A stretch of DNA of 64,000 nucleotides from Ferrovibrio sp965278975 (GTDB lineage: Bacteria > Pseudomonadota > Alphaproteobacteria > Ferrovibrionales > Ferrovibrionaceae): contig NZ_OZ257126.1 of NCBI RefSeq assembly GCF_965278975.1, positions 372,001-436,000 on the forward strand, given 5' to 3'. A model generated the notes under the pieces. It searched no databases, was not told the origin of the DNA, and worked only from the letters and a program-made list of their open reading frames with translations. Both the position numbers and the translations under genes were made by a program. How positions within the stretch are numbered: the first letter of the stretch is position 1; each line of letters begins with the position of its first letter. Below, piece by piece: positions 20,091-29,388 of this stretch.

Positions 20091-21704
20091 TCACGCCATG
20101 CCGGCCAACAGCCTTTCGCGCAGGGTGCGTTTCATCAGCTTGCCATTCGCGTTGCGCGGCAACGGTTCGTCCAGCAGCGTGTAGCTTTCCGGCACCTTGT
20201 AATCCGCCAGTCTGGCCGCGCAGAAGCTGCGCAGTTCCTCTGCCGTAACGTCATGCCGTCGCCGGCTGATGAAGGCATGCACGCGCTCGCCCAGCACCGG
20301 ACAAGGCTTGGCAACAATGGCACTTTCCAGCACGCCATCATGGCCGGCCAGCACATTCTCCACTTCCACCGAATAGACCTTGTAGCCGCCGCGATTGAGC
20401 ATGTCCTTCACGCGGTCGAACACCCGCACGAAGCCTTGCGCATCCTTGGAACCGACATCGCCGGAATGCCAATAACCGGCGGTGAATTCGCGTGCCGTGG
20501 CTTCCGCATTGCGCCAATAGCCCGGCACCGTCATGGCGCCACGGATCCAGATTTCGCCACTCTCACCGGGTGCCACTTCCTGGCCATCGGGATTCATCAC
20601 GATCACATCGGCACAGGGCAGCACAAGACCGACGCTGTCGGCATGGTCGCGCGTATAATGCGCCGGCATCATCGTTGTTGGCGATGTCGTCTCGGTGGCG
20701 CCATACGCATTCATCAGGCCAAGATTCGGCAGCTTGTCGGCCAAGGCCGCGATGGTTGCCGCCGGCATCGGCGCGCCGCCATAGCCGCCGACGCGCCAGG
20801 CGGAAAGATCGAAGCGGTCGAAATCAGGATCCAGCAGGCAGAGATTATACATCGCCGGCACCAGGATGCCGTTGGTCATGCGCTCGCGCGCTGCCAATTC
20901 CAGGAACGGCCGCGCCCTGAATTCCGGCATCATGATCAGCGCGCCCTGCGCCTGCACCGCCAGCATGATCAGCGCCACCAGACCGGTGACATGGCTGGCC
21001 GGCACCGCCAGCAGCATGCGGTCGGCACTGGTCAGCTTCATGCCGTATTGGAAATGCAGCAGTGAATGGGCCAGGTTGAAATGGGTCAGCATCGCACCCT
21101 TGGGCCGGCCGGTGGTGCCCGAGGTATAGAGGATCACCGCCGTGTCTTCCTCGGCTACCGCCACGCGCGGCGGCGGCTCGCCATCCAGCAGCGCGAAATC
21201 TTCCGCATCAGTTCCACCGCCAGACCCGGCACCGGGCACATATATATCTGTCAGCTCCGGTGTCTCGGTCCGCGCCGGCAGGCGGTTGAGCAGTTCCGGC
21301 TCGACCACTAGTGCCCTGGCGCCGGCATGATCCAGGATATAGGCGATTTCCGGGGTCTGCAGGCGCGTCCCCATCGGCACCGCGATGGCGCCCAGCCGCA
21401 ATGCGGCATAGACAGCGAGCAGGAATTCGACCCGGTTGCCGAGCAGCAGGGCGACACGATCCCCCGGCTTGATGCCGCGCGCGGCGAGGCCGCCAGCCAC
21501 CCGTTCCACACGGCGGCCAAATTCGGCATAGGTCAGGCGTTCCGCGCCGCAGATCACGGCTTCCGCCGCGCCGCGTGCCGCCACCGCCCTTGCCAGCGTG
21601 TCATAGATATCGGTCACGCGGTCGGCGAAGCAGCGCACGATCCGGTCGCCGAAATGTGCCTCGTGCCGCGTCGCAACACCGGGCGGCAAGGTCCACTCCG
21701 CCAT
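20091..21704 (-). CDS. AMP-dependent acyl-CoA ligase
   Basis: Class I adenylate-forming acid:CoA ligase of 537 residues. It has the P-loop ILYTSGTTGRPKGAM, the LMNAYGATETTSP motif, the WHSGDVGSKDAQGFVRVFDR hinge and the C-terminal LPRNANGKLMKRTLRE with the catalytic Lys. The start at ATG 21704 follows AAGGGAGGGGATC. It is monocistronic, and no neighbour identifies its acid. A medium-chain or aromatic acid is equally possible. Confidence 0.88.
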   Translation of the reverse strand: MAEWTLPPGVATRHEAHFGDRIVRCFADRVTDIYDTLARAVAARGAAEAVICGAERLTYAEFGRRVERVAGGLAARGIKPGDRVALLLGNRVEFLLAVYAALRLGAIAVPMGTRLQTPEIAYILDHAGARALVVEPELLNRLPARTETPELTDIYVPGAGSGGGTDAEDFALLDGEPPPRVAVAEEDTAVILYTSGTTGRPKGAMLTHFNLAHSLLHFQYGMKLTSADRMLLAVPASHVTGLVALIMLAVQAQGALIMMPEFRARPFLELAARERMTNGILVPAMYNLCLLDPDFDRFDLSAWRVGGYGGAPMPAATIAALADKLPNLGLMNAYGATETTSPTTMMPAHYTRDHADSVGLVLPCADVIVMNPDGQEVAPGESGEIWIRGAMTVPGYWRNAEATAREFTAGYWHSGDVGSKDAQGFVRVFDRVKDMLNRGGYKVYSVEVENVLAGHDGVLESAIVAKPCPVLGERVHAFISRRRHDVTAEELRSFCAARLADYKVPESYTLLDEPLPRNANGKLMKRTLRERLLAGMA

Positions 21705-21812
21705 GATCCCCTCCCTTCAACTTATATTGTGGCGCCAGACTAGAGCGTTGACGGCGCGCTTGCAAAGCGCGACCCTGGCAGCAACCTCTCATTCCTATCC
21801 AGGAGATAAACG

Positions 21813-23063
21813 ATGGCTACCCTGTTCATCGGCGGCGCCCTGTTTGATGGCCATAATGCCCCGGTTGCCGATCATGGTGTGCTGGTGGAAAACGGCAAGG
21901 TGGCGAAGGTGGCGCCGAAGGGCGAGTTCGCCGGATTCGCCGGCGAGACCATCGACACCAGCGGCGGCACGCTGCTGCCCGGCCTGATCGACTGCCATGT
22001 GCACCTCACCATGGGCGGCGAGGCCGATCCCGGCACGGCACAGGACAAGCTTTCCGCCTCCCGCCTGACGCTCAAGACCCTGGAGCGCGCGCAGCAGACC
22101 TTGCAGGCCGGCATCGTCGCGGTGCGCGATTGCGGCGGCAAGGATTACATCGAGATCAGCGTGCGCGATGCCATCCTGCGCGGCGAATTCAGCGGCCCGG
22201 TGATCCGCGCCGTGGGCAAGATGCTGTGCATGACCGGCGGCCATGGCAACCGGACGGGCCGTGTTGCCGACGGCGTGGATGATGTGATCCGGGGTGTGCG
22301 CGAGCAGATTCATGCCGGCGCCGATGCGATCAAGATCATGGCCACCGGCGGCGTGATGACCCCGGGTGTCGATCCCGAGGACGCGCATTACAGCCGCGAG
22401 GAGATGGCTGCCGGCCTGGCCGAGGCACGCCGCTTCCGCCGGCGCACCGCCAGCCACGCACAAGGCTCGGAAGGCATCCTCAATGCCGTGCTGGGCGGCG
22501 TCGATTCCATCGAGCATGGCATCTTCATGAATGATGAATGCCTGGCCGAGATGCTGAAGCGCGGCACCTATCTGGTGCCGACGCTGGCCGCCGTGCGCAA
22601 TATCGTCAACAACGCCGGCAAGGGCGGCATCCCGCCCTGGGTGATCGAGAAGGCGAACCGCGTCTACGTCATTCACCTCGACTCCTTCAAACGCTTCCAT
22701 GGCGCTGGCGGCAAGATCGCCATGGGCACCGATGCCGGCACGCCGTTCAACCTGCATGGCGACAACGCCCTGGAACTGGAATTCATGGTGGAAGCCGGTA
22801 TGAAGCCGCTGGAAGCCCTGCGCGCCGGCACTTCTGCCGCCGCCGACCTGCTCGACCTGCCGAGCCATGGCAAGGTGCAGGCCGGCCTACCCGCCGATTT
22901 CCTGCTGGTGGAGGGTGACCCGGTGGCTGACATCACCCGCGCCGCCCGCCGCCAGTATCACCGCGCGGTGTTCCGCAAGGGCGAACTGGCTTCCGGCCTG
23001 CCGACCATGCTGGGTGGCCTGCGCGGCGCCCAGCCGGCCATCGCCAAAGCGGCGGCGTTTTGA
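21813..23063 (+). CDS. Metal-dependent amidohydrolase (imidazolonepropionase-like family)
   Basis: Cyclic amidohydrolase-type TIM-barrel hydrolase of 416 residues. The metal-binding motif GLIDCHVHLTMGG (HxH), the KIMATGGVMTPG segment with the bridging Lys, TASHAQGSEG, IEHG and the final metal Asp in MGTDAGTPF are all present. Such enzymes hydrolyse dipeptides, amides or cyclic ureas; this subgroup (COG1228, Xaa-Pro dipeptidase-like) has no fixed substrate. AGGAGATAAACG precedes ATG 21813. The stop overlaps the TTG start of the next gene by four bases. Confidence 0.87.
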   Translation: MATLFIGGALFDGHNAPVADHGVLVENGKVAKVAPKGEFAGFAGETIDTSGGTLLPGLIDCHVHLTMGGEADPGTAQDKLSASRLTLKTLERAQQTLQAGIVAVRDCGGKDYIEISVRDAILRGEFSGPVIRAVGKMLCMTGGHGNRTGRVADGVDDVIRGVREQIHAGADAIKIMATGGVMTPGVDPEDAHYSREEMAAGLAEARRFRRRTASHAQGSEGILNAVLGGVDSIEHGIFMNDECLAEMLKRGTYLVPTLAAVRNIVNNAGKGGIPPWVIEKANRVYVIHLDSFKRFHGAGGKIAMGTDAGTPFNLHGDNALELEFMVEAGMKPLEALRAGTSAAADLLDLPSHGKVQAGLPADFLLVEGDPVADITRAARRQYHRAVFRKGELASGLPTMLGGLRGAQPAIAKAAAF

Positions 23064-24286
23064 TCCGCAGCCTGGCGTTATCACTGCTGCTGCTTCTGGC
23101 ACCGGCGGCGCAAGCCGCCGAGGTGACCCTGCGTGGTCATGACATTCTGGTGGATGGCAAGCCGTTTAACGTCCGCGGCGCCGCCGGCACCGTGCGACTG
23201 GATGTGCTGGCCGGGCTTGGCGCCACCACCATCCGCACCTACGGCGCCGAAGAGGCAGGCGTGCTGGATGAAGCCCATAAGCACGGCCTCAAGGTGATCC
23301 TGGGCTTCTGGCTGGAACACCCACGCCGCGGCGTTTCCTACCGTGACCCGGCTTTCGTGCGCCGCCAACTCGATCAGTTGAAGGTTTTTGTGGAGCGCCA
23401 CCGCGACCACCCGGCCCTGCTGATGTGGGGCCTGGGCAACGAGGTGGAATCCGAACTGGCCGACGATACCCAGGTCTGGTCCGGCATCGAGGAAGCGGCC
23501 AAGCTGGTGAAACAGCTCGACCGCAAGCATCCGACTCTGGCGGTACTGGCCGAAGCCGGCAACAACAAGGTGGCGAAGCTGAAGGCGGCAGCGCCGAGCA
23601 TCGACGTGCTGGGGGTGAACTCTTATGGCGAGTCGCTGCCGAGCCTGCCCGGCCGGGTGCGGCAGCAGGGTTGGACCGGGCCGCTGCTGATCACCGAACT
23701 CGGCCCCTTGGGCCAGTGGCAGGCCGCCAAGACCCCCTGGGGTGCCTTCGTGGAGCCATCCAGCGGCGATAAGGCGGCCTTGCTGCGGCGCTATCTGCCA
23801 CAGCTTTCGCCGCCGGCAGCCAATGGGCACCTGGTTTTCCTCTGGGGCCACAAGCAGGAAGTGACGCCGACCTGGCATAGCCTGCTGCTGCCGGGCGGCG
23901 AATGGACCGAGACGGCGGAGGCCCTGGCGGCGCAGTGGCATGGCCGCACACCGGGCGGCAACCACGCGCCACGCATCCGGCAACTAGGCTTCACGCATCC
24001 CGCCAACTGGCCGGCCAATGCCATCGGCCGCGCCGTGCTGAAAGCCGATGACCCGGACCATGACAAGCTGCAGGCCGAATGGACCGTGATGGCGGAAAGC
24101 ACCGACCTGCGCGTTGCCGGTGATCTGGAGAAAGTGCCACCGAGCTTTCAGCATGCGACCCTGGGCGGCGGTCTTGATGGCGTCAATATCCAGGGGCTGA
24201 AACCGGGCCGCTATCGGCTATTCTTGGTGCTGCGCGATGGCCGTGGGGCCGCCGCCACCGCCAACCTGCCTTTCCTTGTGGAGTGA
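23060..24286 (+). CDS. Secreted glycoside hydrolase 2-like TIM-barrel protein
   Basis: Exported 408-residue protein starting with TTG 23060, inside the stop of the upstream amidohydrolase. A signal peptide is clear (MIRSLALSLLLLLAPAAQA). The TIM-barrel resembles the catalytic domain of GH2 enzymes: NVRGAAGTVRLDVLAGLGATTIRTYG, then MWGLGNEVE with a likely acid/base Glu after Asn, and ITELGPLG with a likely nucleophile Glu. A beta-rich domain follows (about 310-408). The substrate is unknown. Coupling to an amidohydrolase and an FkbM methyltransferase is unusual and suggests handling of a modified glycan or glycoconjugate, but this is inference. Confidence 0.75.
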   Translation: MIRSLALSLLLLLAPAAQAAEVTLRGHDILVDGKPFNVRGAAGTVRLDVLAGLGATTIRTYGAEEAGVLDEAHKHGLKVILGFWLEHPRRGVSYRDPAFVRRQLDQLKVFVERHRDHPALLMWGLGNEVESELADDTQVWSGIEEAAKLVKQLDRKHPTLAVLAEAGNNKVAKLKAAAPSIDVLGVNSYGESLPSLPGRVRQQGWTGPLLITELGPLGQWQAAKTPWGAFVEPSSGDKAALLRRYLPQLSPPAANGHLVFLWGHKQEVTPTWHSLLLPGGEWTETAEALAAQWHGRTPGGNHAPRIRQLGFTHPANWPANAIGRAVLKADDPDHDKLQAEWTVMAESTDLRVAGDLEKVPPSFQHATLGGGLDGVNIQGLKPGRYRLFLVLRDGRGAAATANLPFLVE

Positions 24287-24292
24287 CGCCCG

Positions 24293-25132
24293 ATGCAGAC
24301 CTATCTGGAAGATTGCCTCTGGGGCAAATTCCTGCTGCTGAAGGGCGATTTCATCAGCGATCACATGCAGGTATATGGCGAATGGAGCGAGGCGGAAGTG
24401 GCCCTGTTCCGCCTGCTGCTGACACCTGAATCCACCGTGGTAGAGGTTGGTTCCAACATCGGTACCCACGCCGTGGCGCTGGCGAAACTCTGCGCCAAAG
24501 GCCGCATCTATTGCTTCGAGCCGCAGCGGCCGATCTTCACCCTGCTCTGCGCCAATCTGGCGCTGAACGGCATCGTCAACGCCCATGCATTGCATTGCGC
24601 GGTGGGCGGCGAAGCCGGCGAAGTAGAGATCGAAACCTCGGATTATTCGCAGCCCTTCAATTACGGCTCCTTCTCCATCGACAAGGGCTTTTCCACCGAG
24701 AGCGCCTATGCCGCCGGCACCTGGCGCGAGCCGGTGCGGCTGACCACGCTGGATTCAGAACCGGCCCTGCGCGGCCTGCAACGGCTGGATTTCCTGAAAA
24801 TCGATGTCGAGGGCCTGGAAGTGCCGGTGCTGCAGGGTGGCGAGGCGCTGATCCGCAGGCATCAGCCGATGATCTTCTGCGAAGCCAACAAGGTCGAGAC
24901 TTTCGGCGCCATCACCGGGGCGCTGCGCCGGCAGGGCTACACGCCTTATTGGTTCGCGGCACAGCGGTTCCGCGAAAGCAATTTCAAACGCTCGACCCGG
25001 GTGATCCAGGGCAGCGACGTGAATCTGATCGCCTTCCCGGCCAACCGGCCGCGCCCGGCGCTGGACCTGATCGAAGCCACCAGCTTCGACCAGATCACCA
25101 GCGGCCAGGTGAAGGCCTTCATGCTGAAGTAA
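24293..25132 (+). CDS. FkbM family methyltransferase
   Basis: SAM-dependent O-methyltransferase of the FkbM family, 279 residues. The SAM-binding motif VVEVGSNIGTHAVALAKL (about 48-65), CFEPQRP (motif II) and LDFLKIDVEGLEVPVLQGGE (FkbM signature) are readable. Members methylate hydroxyls of sugars or natural products. It starts seven bases after the glycosidase-like gene behind GTGGAG, so it belongs to the same transcript. The acceptor is unknown. Confidence 0.88.
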   Translation: MQTYLEDCLWGKFLLLKGDFISDHMQVYGEWSEAEVALFRLLLTPESTVVEVGSNIGTHAVALAKLCAKGRIYCFEPQRPIFTLLCANLALNGIVNAHALHCAVGGEAGEVEIETSDYSQPFNYGSFSIDKGFSTESAYAAGTWREPVRLTTLDSEPALRGLQRLDFLKIDVEGLEVPVLQGGEALIRRHQPMIFCEANKVETFGAITGALRRQGYTPYWFAAQRFRESNFKRSTRVIQGSDVNLIAFPANRPRPALDLIEATSFDQITSGQVKAFMLK

Positions 25133-25137
25133 GCCGA

Positions 25138-25521
25138 TCAGGCCAGCCGCGTCCGCTCGCGGCGCAGGCCGAGCCATTCCAGTTCGGCAATGATCAGCAC
25201 GGCAGCCGCCTGCACCAGCACGAAGATGTAGCCAAGCATGGTCGGCGCCACGCCACCGGCCACCAGCAGCAGGATGCTGTCCAGCACCCAGAGCGCATTG
25301 AGCGCGATCACCAGCCACACCCCGCCGCGCGGCGGTTCCGCCTTGGCCGCGAGATAGAGCAGGAAAGCCGCGAAGGGCAGCAGGCTGATGCCGGCATAGC
25401 GCAGCAGCATTTCCGGCAGGCCGAGCAGCCCCGAGAGCAGCCCGGCGGCAATGGTAAGCAGCAGGCCGGTGGCAATGCAGGTAGCAGCGTCGAGGAACAG
25501 GATGCGGCGGAGGAAGCTCAT
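25138..25521 (-). CDS. Small four-helix integral membrane protein
   Basis: 127-residue hydrophobic protein with four predicted membrane helices (about 10-35, 40-60, 70-90, 93-115) and a basic C-terminus (GLRRERTRLA). I do not recognise a characterised family; similar small proteins are annotated as hypothetical or SPW/DUF-type. It is divergent from the MmyB-type regulator gene, and a perfect palindrome lies between them, so it is a likely target of that regulator. Confidence 0.75.
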   Translation of the reverse strand: MSFLRRILFLDAATCIATGLLLTIAAGLLSGLLGLPEMLLRYAGISLLPFAAFLLYLAAKAEPPRGGVWLVIALNALWVLDSILLLVAGGVAPTMLGYIFVLVQAAAVLIIAELEWLGLRRERTRLA

Positions 25522-25588
25522 GATGTGTCTCCTGGGTTTCGGGATCTGAACGACGGGGGCAGGATGCCGCCGGGCCGGAGGCGGGTCG

Positions 25589-25605
25589 ATTACCTTGCAG
25601 GTAAT
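25589..25605. promoter_or_regulatory. Perfect palindrome, likely operator of the MmyB-type regulator
   Basis: ATTACCT-TGC-AGGTAAT is a perfect 7-bp inverted repeat with a 3-base spacer, centred in the 118-base gap between the divergent membrane-protein and regulator genes and 35 bases before the regulator start. Sites of this type are expected next to MmyB-like XRE regulators and their target. The symmetry is seen directly; binding is inferred. Confidence 0.75.
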
Positions 25606-25639
25606 TGGATCGCGGCGGCTTTGGCGCTAGCTTTGCCTC

Positions 25640-26437
25640 ATGACCGAAGCCGCACCGATAGGCCTGCGCCTGCGCGAATGGCGCCAGCGCCGGCGCCTGA
25701 GCCAGCTCGACCTCGCACTTGAGGCCGATATCTCCACCAAGCATGTCAGCTTCCTGGAAACCGGCCGTGCCGCGCCCAGCCGCGACATGCTGCTGCATCT
25801 CTGCGAGCGCCTGGAGGTGCCCTTGCGCGACCGCAATGCCCTGCTGGTTTCCGCCGGCTTCGCGCCGGTCTTTCCCGAGCGCGACCTGTCCGACCAGGCA
25901 TTGGCACCGATCCGCCAGGCCATCGACAAGGTGCTGTCCGGCCATGAGCCTTATCCCGCCCTGGCGATCGACCGGCATTGGAACATGGTGGCAGCCAACC
26001 GCATGGTGCCGCCGCTGATGGCTGGCGCCGATCCCAGCCTGCTAACCGGCCCGATCAATGTGCTGCGCTTGAGCCTGCATCCGCAGGGCCTGGCCGGCCG
26101 CATCGTCAACTATGCCGAATGGCGGGCGCATCTGCTGGCACGATTGAAGCACCAGATCGACATGTCTGCCGATGACACACTGGCAGACCTCTATACCGAA
26201 TTGGCTGCCTATCCGGCGCCTTCCGGTGGCAGCATGCGGCGGATGCCGACCGAGCGCGACGCAATGCAGCTGGCGGTGCCGCTAGAATTCACCACCGATG
26301 CTGGATTACTGCGTTTTTTCAGTACCACGATGATGTTCGGGACGCCCGTGGATATCACGCTATCCGAACTGGCGATCGAAGCCTTCTTTCCGGCCGATGC
26401 GGCAACAGCCGAAATATTGCGGACGATGACGCCATGA
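25640..26437 (+). CDS. XRE-family regulator with MmyB-like ligand-binding domain
   Basis: Transcription regulator of 265 residues. The N-terminal helix-turn-helix (about 8-65: LREWRQRRRLSQLDLALEAD, KHVSFLETGRAAPSRDMLLHL) is followed by an MmyB-type ligand domain (YPALAIDRHWNMVAANRM, INYAEWRAHL-like block and a C-terminal LSELAIEAFFPAD). The domain family is thought to sense small hydrophobic ligands such as fatty acids. It is divergent from a four-helix membrane protein and has a perfect palindrome upstream, the usual local-repressor layout. Confidence 0.88.
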   Translation: MTEAAPIGLRLREWRQRRRLSQLDLALEADISTKHVSFLETGRAAPSRDMLLHLCERLEVPLRDRNALLVSAGFAPVFPERDLSDQALAPIRQAIDKVLSGHEPYPALAIDRHWNMVAANRMVPPLMAGADPSLLTGPINVLRLSLHPQGLAGRIVNYAEWRAHLLARLKHQIDMSADDTLADLYTELAAYPAPSGGSMRRMPTERDAMQLAVPLEFTTDAGLLRFFSTTMMFGTPVDITLSELAIEAFFPADAATAEILRTMTP

Positions 26438-26624
26438 ATATCGCCCCCCCGGTAGCGGTCATATCCTCAACACTGCAGCGCCCGCCCGCCACAACAATCT
26501 GTCGTAAGTGATTTTATGGCTGGTTTATTCGCATTGGGTGCAATCAATTCGCATCCGCAGCATTAAAAACAATTAAGGCACCCGGCCATATTCAGTTTCT
26601 GAAACCACTGCAATAGTCCGGGAC

Positions 26625-28607
26625 ATGCATCGCCCAGCCATCGCCACGCGACCATATGCCCGCCTAGCCTTCTGGCTGCGCTGTCTTGTCATTTTCCTGT
26701 TGCTATCCGCTCTGGTGCGCCTGGTGCTCACCATCTGGATCGCGCTGGATACACCAGACGACATCCTACCTTTCGCTTCCGCCTGGGTCTTTGGCCTGCT
26801 GGATGATGTCGCAATGGCAGTGCTGCTGGGTCTGCCTTTCCTGCTCGGGCTGCATTTCCTGCATCGGCCTCTACGCTGGCGCATCGGCGCTATAGCAGCA
26901 CACATGCTGCTGGTTCTCCTGCTTGGCCTGGCCGTATTCAGCGCCGTGGCCGAACTGTTTTTCTGGCAGGAATACAACAGCCGCTTCAATGGCATTGCTG
27001 TCTATTACCTGATCTTCCCCAAGGAAGTGCTGGGCAATATCCGCGAGAGCTTCGATTTGCGGCTTTATTTGCCGCCGATTGGTGCCGCCGTATTGGCAAT
27101 TTACGGATTCTTCCTGTTCCGCCCATTGAACAGGGCGCTTCAGGCCACGTCACAGCCAGGTGAACGCAGGCGCGCATTGCTGCTCAGCCTGGCAAGCGGC
27201 CTGATTGCGGCCTTGATCATCTATGCTGGGCCCCGCGAACCGGCAACCAACCGCACCATCAATGAACTGGCGGTAAATGGCATGCACAGCATCCTGCGTG
27301 CCTTTGCCACCAACGACAGCAAGTATGATGGCATCTATGCCGGTATTGATGAGGCGGAAGCCCTGCCGTTGCTGCGCGACATGGTGAAACAGGATAATAC
27401 CACCAACCTCGCAGCACCCGACGAGCGCAGTATCCGCCGCCATGTCGATAATGGCCCGGCCCCTGCCAAGAAGCTGAATGTTGTGCTGATCCTCGAAGAG
27501 TCCTTCGGTTCGGTCTATTTCGAGGACGTATTCCATGAAAAGCAGCGCGACTACTGGCGCACCATGTCGCCAAACTGGCATCGCATTGCCGAGGATGGCC
27601 TGCTGTTCACCAATATCTATGCCACCGGCGACCGCACCGTGCGAGCCCTGGAGGCGATCTTCACATCATTCCCCCCCATCCCCGGCATTTCGACGGCACG
27701 GCGGGCCGGATCGGAGGGGATGAATTCCCTGCCTTTCCTGCTGAAGCAACTCGGCTACCGCAGCAGCTTCCTTTATGGCGGCCCGACCAGCTTCGACAAT
27801 ATGGGCCAGTTCTGGCGCGGTGTTGGCTTCGACCGCGTCCTAGGCCAAAACGATATTGCCGATCAAAGCTTCAAGACCATCTGGGGTGTAGCCGACGAAT
27901 TGATGTTCAAGGAGGCGCTGACCAGGATCGACCAGATGGCAGCAGAGCCAGGCCCGTTTTTCTTTGCCTGCCTGACCGTCACCAATCACCGCCCGTTTCT
28001 CTATCCAGAGGGCCGCGTACCGTTCAAGCCCAGCGCCAATGACCGCGACCATGCCGCCGCCTATGCCGACTGGGCGCTCGGCCAGTTCATCGACCAGGCC
28101 CGAACCAAGCCGTGGTTCGACGATACCCTGTTCGTGATGATCGGGGATCATGGCCCGAAGGTATGGGGTGCTGCACAGATCCCCGTGCAGGCATTCCGCG
28201 TACCGCTGATCTTCCTGGCGCCGAAGCATATCAAGCCGGAGCGCAATCCGGCGCTGGGCTCCAGCATGGATGTCGGCCCGACGATCCTTGGCTTACTGGG
28301 TCTGAGCTATGACAGCCCATTTTTCGGCATCGACCTGCGCCGCGTGTCCAGGGATGGCACCGGCCGCATCGCCATGGCGCATAATTTCGATGTAGCTGTC
28401 GGCAATGGTCGCAACGCCGCCATTCTCACCGCCAAAGGCGATGTGCGCGGCTATGCCATGCGCACCGGACCATTCCAACTCGAACCGATGGATCAGGCAG
28501 CTTTGCCAGACTTGATCCGCCGCCAAGCCATTGCACAGACCCAGACTGCGCACCGCATGTTCTATGCACAGCAATATCACGAACTCTCAAGGGCGGCGAA
28601 ACCTTAA
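26625..28607 (+). CDS. LTA synthase family / phosphoglycerol transferase-like membrane sulfatase
   Basis: Polytopic enzyme of 660 residues. About five N-terminal membrane helices (residues 12-170) precede a periplasmic sulfatase-fold domain from about 280. Metal and catalytic elements are LILEESFGS (metal Glu), ATGDRTVRALEAI with the likely nucleophile Thr near 338, and MIGDHGPKV. Gram-negative members transfer phosphoglycerol or similar groups to periplasmic glucans or lipids. The stretch before it (26438-26624) holds no gene that I can see. The target molecule is unknown. Confidence 0.87.
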   Translation: MHRPAIATRPYARLAFWLRCLVIFLLLSALVRLVLTIWIALDTPDDILPFASAWVFGLLDDVAMAVLLGLPFLLGLHFLHRPLRWRIGAIAAHMLLVLLLGLAVFSAVAELFFWQEYNSRFNGIAVYYLIFPKEVLGNIRESFDLRLYLPPIGAAVLAIYGFFLFRPLNRALQATSQPGERRRALLLSLASGLIAALIIYAGPREPATNRTINELAVNGMHSILRAFATNDSKYDGIYAGIDEAEALPLLRDMVKQDNTTNLAAPDERSIRRHVDNGPAPAKKLNVVLILEESFGSVYFEDVFHEKQRDYWRTMSPNWHRIAEDGLLFTNIYATGDRTVRALEAIFTSFPPIPGISTARRAGSEGMNSLPFLLKQLGYRSSFLYGGPTSFDNMGQFWRGVGFDRVLGQNDIADQSFKTIWGVADELMFKEALTRIDQMAAEPGPFFFACLTVTNHRPFLYPEGRVPFKPSANDRDHAAAYADWALGQFIDQARTKPWFDDTLFVMIGDHGPKVWGAAQIPVQAFRVPLIFLAPKHIKPERNPALGSSMDVGPTILGLLGLSYDSPFFGIDLRRVSRDGTGRIAMAHNFDVAVGNGRNAAILTAKGDVRGYAMRTGPFQLEPMDQAALPDLIRRQAIAQTQTAHRMFYAQQYHELSRAAKP

Positions 28608-28625
28608 GGTCCAGGCCCAAGTCCG

Positions 28626-29348
28626 TTACGGCGGCGCGCGGCGGAATCGCTTCTCCACCACAGATGCCTCGCCATAGCCGGCAGCCGCTGGAATATGGAA
28701 TGTACGGCCGTCCGGCCCGACCTCAGGCCGCGGCACCACAGTAACGATGGGCCGCTGCGCTGCCTCCGACAATGCCTCGGTCACGCTCTCGAATCGCGAC
28801 AGCCAGCGCAGGTTCATATAAGTGGCGAACATCAGATCAAGCTCTTCAGCCTCGGCGGCGGCCACCACCGCACGCGGCTGGCGCCACACTGCTGACATCA
28901 CCTCGCGCTGATCCGCCTGCGCCACCTGGGCAGAAGGCGCTGCCGCCAGATAGAAATGTGTATCGAACCGCTTCGGCTGGCTGATCGGCGTGATCCAGTG
29001 GGCGAAACGTACCAGGCGGTGAGTGGCCGGCGCAAACCCGCTGGCACGGCAGAGGGCGGCAAAATCCTGACCCGGCGCCACTTCGCGAGGCTCGGGCTCC
29101 ACGATCAGCAACCCGCTTTCCTCGTAGGTCTCGCGGATAGCGGCGGCACGCAATGCACCATCCTCGATATCCGGCGCCAGTGCCGCATCGGTTTCCCGAT
29201 CCACCGTGCCACCGGGAAACACGAATTTCCCAGCCGCAAAGCTGGCCTTGCCGGTACGTTCCACCAGCAAAGCCTCAACCCCTTGGGAACCATCGCGCAG
29301 AATGATCAGTGAAGCTGCCAGCCGTGGCACCGCTATTTCACCAGACAT
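28626..29348 (-). CDS. Nudix hydrolase (NUDT7/NUDT19-like)
   Basis: Nudix-fold pyrophosphatase of 240 residues. The box is readable as FPGGTVDRETDAAL, then after an insertion RAAAIRETYEESGLLI (REx2EExG). The insertion between the two halves and the length resemble eukaryotic-type NUDT19 proteins that cleave CoA esters. It lies tail to tail with the LTA-synthase-like gene and 40 bases downstream of the MFS gene of the CoA catabolic operon, so it may be the last gene of that operon. A CoA-related substrate would suit this place. Confidence 0.85.
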   Translation of the reverse strand: MSGEIAVPRLAASLIILRDGSQGVEALLVERTGKASFAAGKFVFPGGTVDRETDAALAPDIEDGALRAAAIRETYEESGLLIVEPEPREVAPGQDFAALCRASGFAPATHRLVRFAHWITPISQPKRFDTHFYLAAAPSAQVAQADQREVMSAVWRQPRAVVAAAEAEELDLMFATYMNLRWLSRFESVTEALSEAAQRPIVTVVPRPEVGPDGRTFHIPAAAGYGEASVVEKRFRRAPP

Positions 29349-29388
29349 TGCCTTACTCCTTCTTGGTCAATCTGATACGGCCATGGCG

